From: Taibaiella sp041660405
GTDB lineage: Bacteria; Bacteroidota; Bacteroidia; Chitinophagales; Chitinophagaceae
Direction of reading: 5' to 3'
Length of the DNA: 64,000 nucleotides
Assembly (NCBI GenBank): GCA_041660405.1
Contig: JBAZWL010000004.1
Coordinates: forward strand, 153,809-217,808
Made by a program: the position numbers and the translations under genes. Of the stretch, positions 41,006 to 50,433 are shown piece by piece (positions within the stretch are counted from its first letter, which is position 1; each line of letters begins with the position of its first letter). A model generated the notes under the pieces. That model made no database searches. It was not told the DNA's origin and was given only the letters and a program-made list of their open reading frames with translations.

Positions 41006-41311
41006 CTAATTTATCATCTCCATTACCGTGCGAAAAGCAGCAAACTTGTTTCCAAACTTATCAATACTTTTTTGACGCATACGTGCTGCATGTTCATTAA
41101 GATAGCTTTGATAATTTTCGATGCTATCACTATGAAATTGCACCACAAAAGTTACGCCATCTGCTTCATCTTGCTCCATTAGTCTACATAGGCGATAATC
41201 GCTGAAAAGGCCTGTGTTCATCATATCCGGGGCATGTTCTTCTTTCATCCACTTTAACCATTTATCTGCAATGCTTGCTTCTACTTTTATGGTCACGTTA
41301 TATATAATCAT
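41006..41311 (-). CDS. DUF4286-family protein
   Basis: 101 residues from the ATG at 41311. A small alpha-beta protein (MIIYNVTIKVE, KWLKWMKEEHAPDMMNTGLF, GVTFVVQFHSDSIENYQSYL) fitting a ferredoxin-like dimeric barrel; recognised as DUF4286 from memory. Function unknown. A DoxX membrane protein gene lies 33 nt upstream on the same strand. Confidence 0.75.
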   Translation of the reverse strand: MIIYNVTIKVEASIADKWLKWMKEEHAPDMMNTGLFSDYRLCRLMEQDEADGVTFVVQFHSDSIENYQSYLNEHAARMRQKSIDKFGNKFAAFRTVMEMIN

Positions 41312-41344
41312 TGTAATCAAAAATTTAAATTCAGGTTGTAATAA

Positions 41345-41752
41345 TTATTTCTTACTGATCTGTGCGTCAAGACTGAATTTGCCGGGGCCAAACAATAATA
41401 TTGCCAGGAAGGCTGCCAGAAATGCAGGTTCCAACTCATTCGGACCATAAAATTGCCAGTGATGAAGGTTCAAAATTACGAAAATGGTTACCAATAAAGG
41501 AATCGTAGCCAATCGGGTAAATAATCCGAGTATTAATAAAATAGAACAGAAAAATTCAGCAAAAGTAGCAAGGCCTAGAGATAGCGATGATCCAAGGCCG
41601 AGGAAGTTCATGAATTTATATTTCTTTTCGGCAAAATGAGAAAGTTTATCCCAGCCATGTGGAAGCATCAGCAAGCCAAAAATGACCCTTAAAATTAAAG
41701 CTGCAATATTAAAAGCTACGGGCGAATAACTATGGTAAAATAATTTTTTCAA
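41345..41752 (-). CDS. DoxX-family membrane protein
   Basis: 135 residues with four hydrophobic segments (about 14-30, 55-72, 77-98, 105-122). ALILRVIFGLLMLPHGWDKL, FAEFFCSILLILGLFTRLATIP and GPGKFSLD are DoxX signatures. Inner membrane; role unclear (linked to thiol homeostasis in some species). The start is TTG at 41752. The gene is divergent from the DUF2461 gene. Confidence 0.85.
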   Translation of the reverse strand: MKKLFYHSYSPVAFNIAALILRVIFGLLMLPHGWDKLSHFAEKKYKFMNFLGLGSSLSLGLATFAEFFCSILLILGLFTRLATIPLLVTIFVILNLHHWQFYGPNELEPAFLAAFLAILLFGPGKFSLDAQISKK

Positions 41753-41807
41753 GTGATCGATTTTAATGGTGGATTAAGCTAAAAATATAAATGGTTAGAT
41801 GCTGTCT

Positions 41808-41836
41808 TTTGTAAAGAAACAAAATTATTACTTTTG
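41808..41836 (+). promoter_or_regulatory. Promoter of the DUF2461 gene
   Basis: TTTG at 41808-41811, 17-nt spacer, TACTTTTG at 41829-41836; leader about 30 nt to the ATG at 41872. Confidence 0.7.
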
Positions 41837-41871
41837 AGTAGCAACACGATTATTAAACACTCGTGAATTTT

Positions 41872-42528
41872 ATGTTACAACAGGATACTATTCAATTTTT
41901 AAAACAGCTGAAACTCAATAACAGCAAGGAATGGATGGATGCTAACCGTAAGCAGTACGAAGCAGCCAAATCAGATTTTGAACAATTTGTAACAAAGATA
42001 ATTGAAGGTATTGCTGGTTTTGATCCCGCATTTAGTGATCTTTTAGCTAAGCAATGTATTTTCAGGGTCAATCGTGATATCCGTTTCTCTGAAAATAAAG
42101 CGCCTTATAAGTCAAACTTCGGAGCTTTTTTCAATAAAGGAGGTAAGAAATCTCCGTCTGCAGGTTATTATGTTCATCTTGAGCCTGGGGCCTCATTTGC
42201 TGGTGGTGGTTGCTGGATGCCACCCGCTGATATATTGAAAAATATTCGTCAGGAAATTGATTATGATCTGAAGACATTTAAGAAGATCATTGATCAGAAA
42301 GATTTTAAAAACCTTTATCCGGCTATCGATGGTGAAAGGCTTAAAAAAGCGCCACAAGGTTATGATGTAGAAAATCCCGCAATAGATTTTCTGCGGCTGA
42401 AAAGCTTTACAGTTGGGCGTCCGGTAAAAGACGCAGACTTTATCGGTAAGAATGCCGTCAAAGATGTGGTACATTCTTTTAAAGTAATGAAACCGTTTAT
42501 CGACTTTTTGAACAGGTCTGTCGAATAA
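41872..42528 (+). CDS. DUF2461-family protein
   Basis: 218 residues from the ATG at 41872 (a GTG at 41863 would add three). Family stretches: FLKQLKLNNSKEWMDANRKQYE, CIFRVNRDIRFSENKAPYKSNFGAFF, GYYVHLEPGASFAGGGCWMPP and FTVGRPVKDADF. This matches the conserved TIGR02453/DUF2461 proteins of unknown function, predicted cytoplasmic. It converges with the barrel protein gene at 3 nt distance. Confidence 0.87.
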   Translation: MLQQDTIQFLKQLKLNNSKEWMDANRKQYEAAKSDFEQFVTKIIEGIAGFDPAFSDLLAKQCIFRVNRDIRFSENKAPYKSNFGAFFNKGGKKSPSAGYYVHLEPGASFAGGGCWMPPADILKNIRQEIDYDLKTFKKIIDQKDFKNLYPAIDGERLKKAPQGYDVENPAIDFLRLKSFTVGRPVKDADFIGKNAVKDVVHSFKVMKPFIDFLNRSVE

Positions 42529-42531
42529 AAA

Positions 42532-43224
42532 TTATTCCCTGGGAGAAAAAGGGATATCAATTCCTGCAGTAAGCAAAATAGTAGGTACGTTGTAAGCAGT
42601 GTAAGGTTTTACCTCTGCCCCCAAAGCATTTAGCGTTTTGTAATCTTTGTTGAGAAAATTGGAAGGGTAATATTGAAGTTTGAAAGTAAGGGCTGGATTA
42701 AGGTGCATGCCTACAAAAGCATAAGGCATAATACGTGCGGTTCTGCCGCTAAACCACTCATTAAATTTAGTCTTGTTTCCTCTATCAGTAAATCCTTTTT
42801 CTCTATAATTAAAAGGAAAATCAGCGCCTACACCCAGAATAACATAATTGCCATATTTAATTTTTCCAATTTTTAAACCCAGAGGAATACCAATCGTATA
42901 AACTCTTCTTTTTACCGTCGAGTCAGGATTTTTTGACTTTTCAATAAATCCTATATTCTTAATATTCAAACCTGTATATAAACCAACACGACTGCTGAAA
43001 TCGTAATTTACATTCAATCCTAAAAAAGGAATTGCCGTGAAACGAACCGGCGTAAGTTTACTATCCATTCCTGTTTTTTCGAGTACACTTGTACTCAACA
43101 GAAAAATATCGAAATCAGTACTTGTGTAAACTTTTTGGGTAGGTCTTTTAAGCATTTGGGCCCGGCAATAAAAACCAGCAAAAAGGGACAAGATTATAGT
43201 TAAAGTAAACGTTTTCTTATACAT
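42532..43224 (-). CDS. Outer-membrane beta-barrel protein (PorT-like)
   Basis: 230 residues from the ATG at 43224, which begins a signal peptide (about 1-22, GFYCRAQ); the frame runs to 43284. The mature part has many amphipathic strands (LGLNVNYDFSSRVGLYTGLN, GIPLGLKIGKIKYGNYVILGVGADF, FVGMHLNPALTFKLQYYPSN) and ends TAGIDIPFSPRE. Similar to small PorT-type barrels of Bacteroidota; no precise function. Promoter box at 43258-43265. Confidence 0.68.
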   Translation of the reverse strand: MYKKTFTLTIILSLFAGFYCRAQMLKRPTQKVYTSTDFDIFLLSTSVLEKTGMDSKLTPVRFTAIPFLGLNVNYDFSSRVGLYTGLNIKNIGFIEKSKNPDSTVKRRVYTIGIPLGLKIGKIKYGNYVILGVGADFPFNYREKGFTDRGNKTKFNEWFSGRTARIMPYAFVGMHLNPALTFKLQYYPSNFLNKDYKTLNALGAEVKPYTAYNVPTILLTAGIDIPFSPRE

Positions 43225-43257
43225 AACGGTAGCAAGGCGTTTTAAAATAGGAATAAT

Positions 43258-43284
43258 CAAAAGTAGGGTAACTGTCATTATCAA
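43258..43284 (-). promoter_or_regulatory. Promoter of the barrel protein gene
   Basis: TTG (43284-43282), 16-nt spacer, TACTTTTG (43265-43258) on the minus strand. It lies inside the longest open frame, supporting the later start at 43224. Confidence 0.55.
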
Positions 43285-43442
43285 AAAAATAGGAAAAAAG
43301 CAATGTCGATAAATGGTTATATATTATTATAGACTGCAAATATTTCCGAATTAAGCCTTTGGCATGTTAATTGAACAGTATAAATACATAATAAACCGAT
43401 GATGGAAATGTTGCCGGTTGACAAAATGTCTTAAAACAACTC

Positions 43443-45857
43443 ATGAATTTTAGAGAGATTATTTTCAATAATAGTGCCGATAACGATATGGAATTTATGC
43501 CTATCGTGCCATTGGGAGAAGTAGAAATGGAAGAACAGGAGAAAAAAGATCTGCCAAAAGAGATACCGGTTATTGCCTTACGTAATACAGTTTTGTTCCC
43601 GAATGTGGTGTTGCCGATTACTGTTTCCAGGGAAAAATCGGTAAAAGCTATAGCAGATGCCACAAAAAATGGCGGTTTGATTGGCGTTTTGGCACAAAAG
43701 GATCAGAATAATGAAGACCCCGAAACAGGAGATATACATTCGACCGGTACCATTGCAAAAATTGTGAAACAGATCAAAATGCCGGATGGCAACACAACCA
43801 TATTTATTATGGGCCGTATGCGTTTTGAGATTGAAAAATATACCCAGGAAGATCCTTACTTGAAAGCCACAGTTAAATACCTGGACGATCAGTTTCCCAA
43901 AGAAGATAAGGAATTTGAGGCCATGATTGCTTCGGTAAAAGATATGGCCGAACGCATTATTTCCCTTTCTCCAAATATTCCGGTAGAAACAGGAATGATG
44001 CTCCGTAATATTGAAAACTATTCTTTCCTGGTTCATTTTATAGCTTCCAACCTGGAAACTAAACTTCCGGAAAAGCAGGCTCTGCTGGAAGAAAATGATG
44101 TGAAAATACGTACCCACCGTTTAATTGAACTTTTGCAAGGCGATCTGCAAATGGCCGAGCTCAAAAACGAGATCACAACCAAAACCCGTGGTGAAATAGA
44201 CAAGCAACAACGCGAATATTTCCTGCAACAACAACTGAAAAGCATTAACGAAGAACTTGGTGGTGAAGGCAATGAGCGTGAAGTAAAAGACCTGCAAAAA
44301 AGAGCAGAAACTAAGAAATGGAACCAGACTGCAAAAGATGCCTTCAAAAAAGGTATTGGCAAACTGGAAAGAATGCACCCCAATTCGCCCGATTATTCTG
44401 TAGTGTATAATCACTTGGATCTATTGCTGGACCTGCCTTGGGGAGAATATACAGAAGATAAATATGATCTGAAGAAAGCCTTGAAAGTGCTTGATGGCGA
44501 TCATTACAGCATGGAAAAAATCAAGGAACGTATCCTGGAGTATCTTGCTGTTCTGAAATTGAAAGGTGATCTGAAATCTCCGATTTTATGTTTTGTAGGC
44601 CCTCCGGGTATTGGTAAAACCAGTCTTGGCCAAAGCATAGCCAATGCTGTGAACCGTAAATATGTGCGCTTGAGCCTTGGTGGCCTGCATGATGAAAGCG
44701 AATTACGTGGTCATCGTAAGACTTATATCGGCGCTATGCCGGGAAGAATTATTCAATCTCTGCGTAAGGTAAAAACGTCCAACCCGGTATTTATCCTGGA
44801 TGAAATTGATAAGATTGGGAAAGACTTCAGAGGTGACCCAAGTTCCGCATTGTTAGAGATTCTTGACCCAGAACAAAACAATACTTTTTATGATAATTAC
44901 CTGGAAATGGAATATGATCTTTCCAAGGTATTATTTATCGCTACAGCCAATAGCATCAATGATATTCAGCCTGCATTAAGAGACCGGTTGGAGATCATCC
45001 AGCTTTCGGGTTACAGTGTTGAAGAAAAAACGGAAATTGCCAAGCGTCATCTTTTCCCGAAACAAAAGAAAGCGCATGGATTGGATAAGGTCAATATCAA
45101 GTACACACCAACGATATTACAGCATCTGATCAAAAGCTACACCCGCGAATCTGGTGTGCGTGAACTGGACAGACAGCTGGCGGCTATCATGCGCTCTATT
45201 GCGCGGCAGGTAGCTATGGACGATAAAATGTCGGCTACTGTCGATATGAAGCTGATTGAAAAAGCTTTGGGTAAACCAAGATATACCAATGAGCTGTATC
45301 AAAAAGCGAATCCTCCGGGAGTGGCTGTGGGTCTGGCCTGGACTTATGTAGGTGGTGAAATTCTCTTTATAGAATCCAGTTTAAGTAAAGGTAAAGGTGG
45401 ATTAACCCTGACCGGTAATTTGGGTAATGTAATGAAAGAGTCGGCATCAACAGCATTGTCTTACCTGAAAGCCCATGCTGAACAATACAAAATAGATCAT
45501 AACCGTTTCGACGAAACCAACATTCATATTCACGTACCAGAAGGCGCGGTGCCTAAAGATGGCCCAAGTGCTGGTGTGACTATGCTTTCAGCGCTTACTT
45601 CTGCATTTACAGGACGTAAAGTAAAACCTTTCCTGGCTATGACTGGTGAAATTACCCTTAGGGGCCAGGTGTTGCCTGTAGGTGGAATTAAAGAAAAAGT
45701 ATTGGCTGCAAAACGTGCCGGAATTAAAGAAATATTGATGTGCGAACAGAATAGAAAGGATGTGGAAGATATTAATCCTGAATTTATAAAAGGCATGAAA
45801 TTTACTTACGTAAATGAAATGCATGAGGTTTTGGACAAAGCGCTGTTGAAGCGATAA
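43443..45857 (+). CDS. lon: ATP-dependent protease La
   Basis: 804 residues. N-terminal substrate-binding domain (about 40-240: IPVIALRNTVLFPNVVLPITV), AAA+ module with Walker A GPPGIGKTS from residue 386 and Walker B VFILDEIDKIG, and a C-terminal protease domain with the Ser709-Lys752 dyad (KDGPSAGVT and GGIKEKV), spaced 43 residues as in E. coli. Degrades misfolded and regulatory proteins in the cytoplasm. An acidic N-terminal stretch (MEEQEKKDLPKE) precedes the first domain. Monocistronic with a terminator; no clear promoter box was found in the 158 nt upstream. Confidence 0.97.
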   Translation: MNFREIIFNNSADNDMEFMPIVPLGEVEMEEQEKKDLPKEIPVIALRNTVLFPNVVLPITVSREKSVKAIADATKNGGLIGVLAQKDQNNEDPETGDIHSTGTIAKIVKQIKMPDGNTTIFIMGRMRFEIEKYTQEDPYLKATVKYLDDQFPKEDKEFEAMIASVKDMAERIISLSPNIPVETGMMLRNIENYSFLVHFIASNLETKLPEKQALLEENDVKIRTHRLIELLQGDLQMAELKNEITTKTRGEIDKQQREYFLQQQLKSINEELGGEGNEREVKDLQKRAETKKWNQTAKDAFKKGIGKLERMHPNSPDYSVVYNHLDLLLDLPWGEYTEDKYDLKKALKVLDGDHYSMEKIKERILEYLAVLKLKGDLKSPILCFVGPPGIGKTSLGQSIANAVNRKYVRLSLGGLHDESELRGHRKTYIGAMPGRIIQSLRKVKTSNPVFILDEIDKIGKDFRGDPSSALLEILDPEQNNTFYDNYLEMEYDLSKVLFIATANSINDIQPALRDRLEIIQLSGYSVEEKTEIAKRHLFPKQKKAHGLDKVNIKYTPTILQHLIKSYTRESGVRELDRQLAAIMRSIARQVAMDDKMSATVDMKLIEKALGKPRYTNELYQKANPPGVAVGLAWTYVGGEILFIESSLSKGKGGLTLTGNLGNVMKESASTALSYLKAHAEQYKIDHNRFDETNIHIHVPEGAVPKDGPSAGVTMLSALTSAFTGRKVKPFLAMTGEITLRGQVLPVGGIKEKVLAAKRAGIKEILMCEQNRKDVEDINPEFIKGMKFTYVNEMHEVLDKALLKR

Positions 45858-45879
45858 ATTGCTAATATTATATTAATGG

Positions 45880-45908
45880 AACAGCTCCGATTTTGGGGCT
45901 GTTTTTTT
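45880..45908 (+). terminator. Terminator of lon
   Basis: 9-bp stem (45880-45888 with 45895-45903, one G-U pair) followed by eight T. Confidence 0.8.
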
Positions 45909-45959
45909 TGTTTATGAAAATAGGGTACTGTAACAAGCTTCATTATTACAAAATCGTAG

Positions 45960-45978
45960 GGACGCATTGCATGCGTCC
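45960..45978. repeat. Short palindrome GGACGCAT...ATGCGTCC
   Basis: 8-bp perfect arms (45960-45967, 45971-45978) with a 3-nt loop, extended by CGTA/TACG further out. Similar sequences are dispersed in many bacterial genomes (from memory). No gene in this 250-bp gap otherwise. Confidence 0.45.
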
Positions 45979-46098
45979 AATACTACGGAATGCGATATTC
46001 AATAGGCACCAGGTCTGAAAAATGAAAGGCTTTAATGTGATGACAAATTTATTAATATCATAATAGGGAAAAAGAAACCAAAAGTTTCCTTGTAGCTG

Positions 46099-46106
46099 TA
46101 CTTTTG
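46099..46106 (+). promoter_or_regulatory. -7 box at the MFS gene start
   Basis: TACTTTTG, 1 nt before the ATG at 46108 and 7 nt before the next in-frame ATG at 46114. No TTG at -33. Confidence 0.35.
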
Positions 46107-46107
46107 C

Positions 46108-47280
46108 ATGGAAATGAACCTCACGTTACCCTTCCCGACACAACGTTATTACAGAATTGCAGTCAGTACTTTTTATTTTATACAGGGCATAATATTTGCA
46201 TCCTGGGCAAGCCGTATTCCGGATATACAAAGTAGATTGAATTTAAGTGAAGGAGCGCTTGGTGGTGTGCTGTTTGCCTTGCCTGCAGGGCAACTCACTG
46301 CAATGATATTGTCCGGTTATCTGGTTAATAAATTTGGCAGCAAAACTACACTTTCTATAGGGGCATTACTATATCCATCCGGGCTATTGCTACTGGGTTC
46401 CATACAGGAGTTATGGCAGTTATTCGGGGCCTTATTTCTATTCGGAATGTTTGGGAACCTAAGTAATATATCTGTCAATACACAAGCTGTTGGTGTGGAG
46501 CGATTGTATCGTCGCAGTATAATGGCTTCCTTTCATGGATTATGGAGTCTTGCAGGGTTTATTGGCGGCGTTATTGCTGCTATAATGGTATCTGCAAATA
46601 TTTCTCCGTTATATCATTTTATCGCTGTTTGGGCAATGGCGATAATATTGATCTTCAGTGCCCGGAAATACGTAGTACCTCGTGATGCAAAGCCAGAGAT
46701 GGCGTCTGGACAAAAGAAGAGATTTGTAAAGCCCGATACCTTTATTGTTACACTGGGGCTCATTGCTTTTGCTTGTATGATCTGCGAGGGCACCATGTTT
46801 GATTGGACCGGAATTTATTTTGAGAAAGTAGTAAAAGCACCCAAAGAACTTACACGTTTAGGTTACATTGCTTTTATGTGTACCATGGCTGGCGGCAGGT
46901 TTATATCAGATGCTTTTGTTACCCGCTTTGGTGTGAAAAAAATATTGCAGGTCAGTGGCATCATTATTGTCACAGGGATGCTGCTTGCTGTAATTATTCC
47001 TAATATTATATTTGCAACCTTAGGGTTTTTATTGGTAGGTATTGGCACTTCGTCAGTAGTGCCATTGGTGTATAGTCTTGCTGGTCGCTCCAAGAGCATC
47101 GCTCCGGGTATAGCTATGGCTATGGTTTCCTCAATTGGTTTCCTGGGTTTCTTATTGGGGCCGCCTATTATAGGTTTTGTGGCGGAAGCTTCCAATTTGC
47201 GTATCTCTTTTGCGTTGATTGCAATTCTGGGATTGGGTACTACTTTATTGGCCAAACGTTTAGGTGGTTTAAATAAATAA
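46108..47280 (+). CDS. MFS transporter (YbjJ-like)
   Basis: 390 residues with 12 predicted transmembrane segments. The first loop has ASWASRIPDIQSRL and GxLGGVLFALPAGQL, and the 2-3 loop has SGYLVNKFGSKTT, as in the YbjJ/FucP-related branch that moves sugars or small organic molecules; substrate unknown. If the -7 box at 46099 is real, translation should start at the second ATG (46114), giving 388 residues; both options are kept. Single gene, no regulator adjacent. Confidence 0.87.
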   Translation: MEMNLTLPFPTQRYYRIAVSTFYFIQGIIFASWASRIPDIQSRLNLSEGALGGVLFALPAGQLTAMILSGYLVNKFGSKTTLSIGALLYPSGLLLLGSIQELWQLFGALFLFGMFGNLSNISVNTQAVGVERLYRRSIMASFHGLWSLAGFIGGVIAAIMVSANISPLYHFIAVWAMAIILIFSARKYVVPRDAKPEMASGQKKRFVKPDTFIVTLGLIAFACMICEGTMFDWTGIYFEKVVKAPKELTRLGYIAFMCTMAGGRFISDAFVTRFGVKKILQVSGIIIVTGMLLAVIIPNIIFATLGFLLVGIGTSSVVPLVYSLAGRSKSIAPGIAMAMVSSIGFLGFLLGPPIIGFVAEASNLRISFALIAILGLGTTLLAKRLGGLNK

Positions 47281-47436
47281 CTGCGGCGGATCGTCAGGCC
47301 TTTCTTTCTATGACTTTTCTCAATTTGTACTGTAACTATATGGTTAAAAAGATTGAAGCGGATTTAATTGGCAAACCTTCCGTTATTTTCGTTGTTGCTT
47401 AAAAATACGATCAATTAAATTTTTAAAGAAATCTTC

Positions 47437-48501
47437 ATGTCATTACTATTGTCACCACTATCCATAAAAGGCCTTACCTTAAAAAACAGGATTATTGTAT
47501 CGCCCATGTGTCAATATTCTTCGCAAGATGGATTTGCAAACGACTGGCATTTAGTACATCTTGGAAGCAGGGCGGTTGGTGGCGCAGCATTAGTTATTTC
47601 TGAAGCCACTGCAATTTCTCCCGAAGGGCGAATCTCTCCTGATGATCAGGGTATCTGGAAAGATGAGCATATTGAAAAGCTAAAGCAGATCACTGATTTT
47701 ATTCATCAGCAAAATGCTTATGCTGGAATCCAGTTGGCGCATGCAGGCCGTAAAGCCAGTACTACTGCGCCTTGGAAAGGAAATAATCAGATCGCCATAA
47801 AGGATGGTGGTTGGCAAACTGTTGCTCCTTCAGCAATTGCTTATCGTGAGGCAGATGATGTTCCTGTTGCCTTGGATAAGGATGGAATAGAAAAAGTGAA
47901 AACGGATTTTAAAAATGCAACGAAAAGAGCTGTGGCTGCTGGATACGATGTTATCGAACTACATGCTGCTCATGGCTATTTATTGCATCAATTCCTTTCT
48001 CCATTGAGCAACGCAAGGGAAGATGAATATGGAGGAAGCTTTGAAAACAGGATCAGGTTATTGCTGGAAGTTATTGAACTGGTTCACTCCGAAATGAATG
48101 AAAATATGTTGCTGTTCGTCCGGATATCAGCCACAGATTGGGCTGACGACGGTTGGGATATCGAGCAATCTGTTCGACTTGCTGCTATACTTAAAGATAA
48201 CGGAGTCGATCTGATGGATGTATCTACCGGAGCATTAGTGTCTGGTGTGCGCATTCCTATTTTTCCTGGCTACCAGGTGTCTTTTGCAGAGCGTATTAAA
48301 AAAGATATCGGTATACTTACCGGCACTGTAGGGCTTATTACTACGGCACAACAGGCAGAAGATATATTGGCAAAAGGCAAGGCAGATGTAATATTATTGG
48401 CTAGAGAATTATTACGCGATCCTTATTTTCCGTTGCATGCTGCTACCATACTTGGTGATGATTCTGCTTACCCACCTCAATATGAAAGGGCCAAACCATA
48501 A
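47437..48501 (+). CDS. YqjM-type NADH:flavin oxidoreductase (ene-reductase)
   Basis: 354 residues, TIM barrel binding FMN. The thermophilic-like/YqjM class is shown by Cys25 and Tyr27 in SPMCQYSS near the N-terminus, HLVHLGSRAVGGAALVI, QLAHAGRKAS, ELHAAHGYLLHQFLSPLSN (substrate-binding His pair) and LLARELLRDPYFPLHAA at the end. Reduces activated C=C bonds with NAD(P)H; physiological substrate unknown. A start at ATG 47437; about 155 nt upstream holds no other gene. Confidence 0.9.
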   Translation: MSLLLSPLSIKGLTLKNRIIVSPMCQYSSQDGFANDWHLVHLGSRAVGGAALVISEATAISPEGRISPDDQGIWKDEHIEKLKQITDFIHQQNAYAGIQLAHAGRKASTTAPWKGNNQIAIKDGGWQTVAPSAIAYREADDVPVALDKDGIEKVKTDFKNATKRAVAAGYDVIELHAAHGYLLHQFLSPLSNAREDEYGGSFENRIRLLLEVIELVHSEMNENMLLFVRISATDWADDGWDIEQSVRLAAILKDNGVDLMDVSTGALVSGVRIPIFPGYQVSFAERIKKDIGILTGTVGLITTAQQAEDILAKGKADVILLARELLRDPYFPLHAATILGDDSAYPPQYERAKP

Positions 48502-48553
48502 CAGGCCCGGTTTATTTAAACGAAGACATTGAGCCACATCTCTCATTGGACTA

Positions 48554-49360
48554 TTATTCACCGCCATTTTTCAAAGCCCTACCATAAGTTTTGGCCATGC
48601 CTTTTATAATAATGCTTTTAGGTATAATGCCGGATATATAAGCTCCAAGCCTGTTTGTGGCCCCGGGAACACAAGTCCTTTTTCTCCTTTTAAAAGCAGA
48701 GATGCCAATTTGCGCAGCTTGTGAAACAGGCATAAGCCAACGTTTTAATGGAGAAAATTTATCATTATCCGTCATCTCCGTTACCATACCTCCGGGAAGG
48801 TAAACCGTGAAAGAAAAGTTCCTGTTATGCAGTTCGTGAGCTAACGCTGTGATGAAATTCAACATAAAACCTTTGGTGCCGGAATATGCTGCCTGGTAAG
48901 GTGTTGGCAACACTGCTGCCATGCTGGAAACGATCATCAACCCGCCTTCTTTATTATGCTGTTCAAAATAAGCAGTGAGTTGTTGGGTCATACGCACCAT
49001 ACCACTTACATTGGTTTGCAGCATCTTTTCAAACTGATTCCATTCCAGGTCGAGGTGCTGACCGAAGTAGGTGATGCCTGCATTTAATATAGCGCCATAT
49101 AGATTGTCATCTTTGAGTGCAATTTTTACAACATGGTCTATGTCTTCGAGGCTGGAAAGGTCTGCAGTAATGGTTTTTACTTTTGAGGATGATCTTTGCT
49201 CAATTTCAAGTTTTAACGCATCAAGTTTATCTCCTCTTCTTGCTACTATAATCAGGTTGGCTTTATGTTGTATAGCCAATTGCATAGCCATTTCGTAACC
49301 CAATCCCGAAGATGCTCCAGTGATCATGACCCATTTATTTTCAAATTGCAGGTGCGACAT
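48554..49360 (-). CDS. Short-chain dehydrogenase/reductase
   Basis: 268 residues from the ATG at 49360; the open frame continues 147 codons to 49801 across the divergent gene and is a shadow there. Cofactor motif MITGASSGLGYEMA (about 11-24), NAG in LNAGITYFG, catalytic Ser in IVSSMAAV and Tyr-x3-Lys in YSGTKG. Classical SDR of the DltE/YqjQ-like group, probably NADP-dependent. The C-terminus RLGAYISGIIPKSIIIKGM may touch the membrane. Substrate unknown. Confidence 0.88.
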   Translation of the reverse strand: MSHLQFENKWVMITGASSGLGYEMAMQLAIQHKANLIIVARRGDKLDALKLEIEQRSSSKVKTITADLSSLEDIDHVVKIALKDDNLYGAILNAGITYFGQHLDLEWNQFEKMLQTNVSGMVRMTQQLTAYFEQHNKEGGLMIVSSMAAVLPTPYQAAYSGTKGFMLNFITALAHELHNRNFSFTVYLPGGMVTEMTDNDKFSPLKRWLMPVSQAAQIGISAFKRRKRTCVPGATNRLGAYISGIIPKSIIIKGMAKTYGRALKNGGE

Positions 49361-49408
49361 TGATGTTTTTTTTGCTCTTCCGAAACCCGAAAGAATAAGT
49401 ATTGTCTG

Positions 49409-49416
49409 CAAAAATA
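49409..49416 (-). promoter_or_regulatory. -7 box of the SDR gene
   Basis: TATTTTTG on the minus strand, 48 nt upstream of the ATG at 49360; it lies inside the over-long open frame and supports the later start. Confidence 0.4.
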
Positions 49417-49517
49417 ACAAACAACTCGTACCTATTACATTTGTTGATGCAACTATAATTTTCGTAGCACAAGTACATCGCCGATAATTTCCGAAATTTG
49501 AAGATATCCAAGTATAT

Positions 49518-50408
49518 ATGAACAGACTGGATTTTATCAAAACAATCTCCGCAATGCCTTTAGCAGGAAGTATATCCGGCTTGAAAGCGCTGGAACAGTT
49601 TACCAGCCCTTTGTTAAGTACCGAGCAAATGCCCGTGTTCTTTTTCGGACATGGAAGTCCTATGAATGCCATTGAAGAAAATGAGTTTTCAAAAGAATGG
49701 GAACGCATAGGCAAATCCATGCCGAAGCCCAATGCGATATTGTGTATCTCTGCACATTGGCTCACACGAGGCACTTTTGTTACTGCTATGGAAAAGCCCA
49801 AAACAATTCATGATTTTGGTGGTTTCCCGGAAGCACTTTTTGCAGTTGAATACCCGGCGCCCGGCAGTCCTGTCTTAGCTAAGGAAACAGCCTCACTTGT
49901 ACATGACATTCATATAGGGCTGGATGATGATTGGGGACTGGATCATGGATGCTGGAGTGTAGTAAAGCATTTATATCCTGATGCTGATGTGCCGGTAATA
50001 CAAATGAGTATTGACTATAATCAGTCTGCTCAATATCACTATGATCTTGCCAAACAGTTGGCTGCTTTACGTAGAAAAGGAATCTTGATTATCGGAAGTG
50101 GTAATATGGTGCACAATCTTCGCATGGTGGCATGGGACAAGATGGATGATCCAGGTTTTGCATTTGATTGGGCTACAGAAGCTAATGATAAGATGAAGAA
50201 ATTTATCGTGGAACACAACCACCAGCCACTTATACATTTTAAAGAACAGGGGAAAGCCTTTGACCTGGCTATCCCAACCCCGGATCACTATTTCCCTATG
50301 ATATATGCCCTGGCCTTACAGGATAAGCAGGAACAGCTTAGCTTCTTTAATGATAAGGCAGTAATGGGCTCACTTACCATGACTTCTTTCAGAATAGGAA
50401 AAGAATAA
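49518..50408 (+). CDS. DODA-type class III extradiol dioxygenase (YgiD-like)
   Basis: 296 residues. LigB-fold enzyme; likely metal ligands His45 (FFGHGSPMN) and His80 (CISAHWLTRG), with GLDHGCWSV, GSGNMVHNLR and PTPDHYFPM as further family blocks. E. coli YgiD opens L-DOPA to 4,5-seco-DOPA. An N-terminal extension of ~37 residues (IKTISAMPLAGSISGLKAL) resembles a weak signal or Tat-like leader without twin Arg. The stop codon falls inside the left arm of a terminator. Confidence 0.85.
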   Translation: MNRLDFIKTISAMPLAGSISGLKALEQFTSPLLSTEQMPVFFFGHGSPMNAIEENEFSKEWERIGKSMPKPNAILCISAHWLTRGTFVTAMEKPKTIHDFGGFPEALFAVEYPAPGSPVLAKETASLVHDIHIGLDDDWGLDHGCWSVVKHLYPDADVPVIQMSIDYNQSAQYHYDLAKQLAALRRKGILIIGSGNMVHNLRMVAWDKMDDPGFAFDWATEANDKMKKFIVEHNHQPLIHFKEQGKAFDLAIPTPDHYFPMIYALALQDKQEQLSFFNDKAVMGSLTMTSFRIGKE

Positions 50409-50433
50409 GGCCGCATATTGCGGCCTTATTCTT
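50401..50433. terminator. Terminator overlapping both convergent stop codons
   Basis: 15-bp perfect arms 50401-50415 and 50419-50433, loop TAT. The left arm contains the dioxygenase stop codon (50406-50408) and the right arm ends in the stop codon of the convergent gene (50432-50434). Confidence 0.85.

Noticed and set aside
45858..46107. Small RNA gene between lon and the MFS gene
   Set aside because: Only a terminator and a short palindrome are visible; no promoter box upstream of the palindrome.
49361..49801. N-terminal extension of the SDR protein
   Set aside because: The extra 147 residues are antisense to the dioxygenase gene and lie across the SDR promoter box; the SDR fold starts at 49360.
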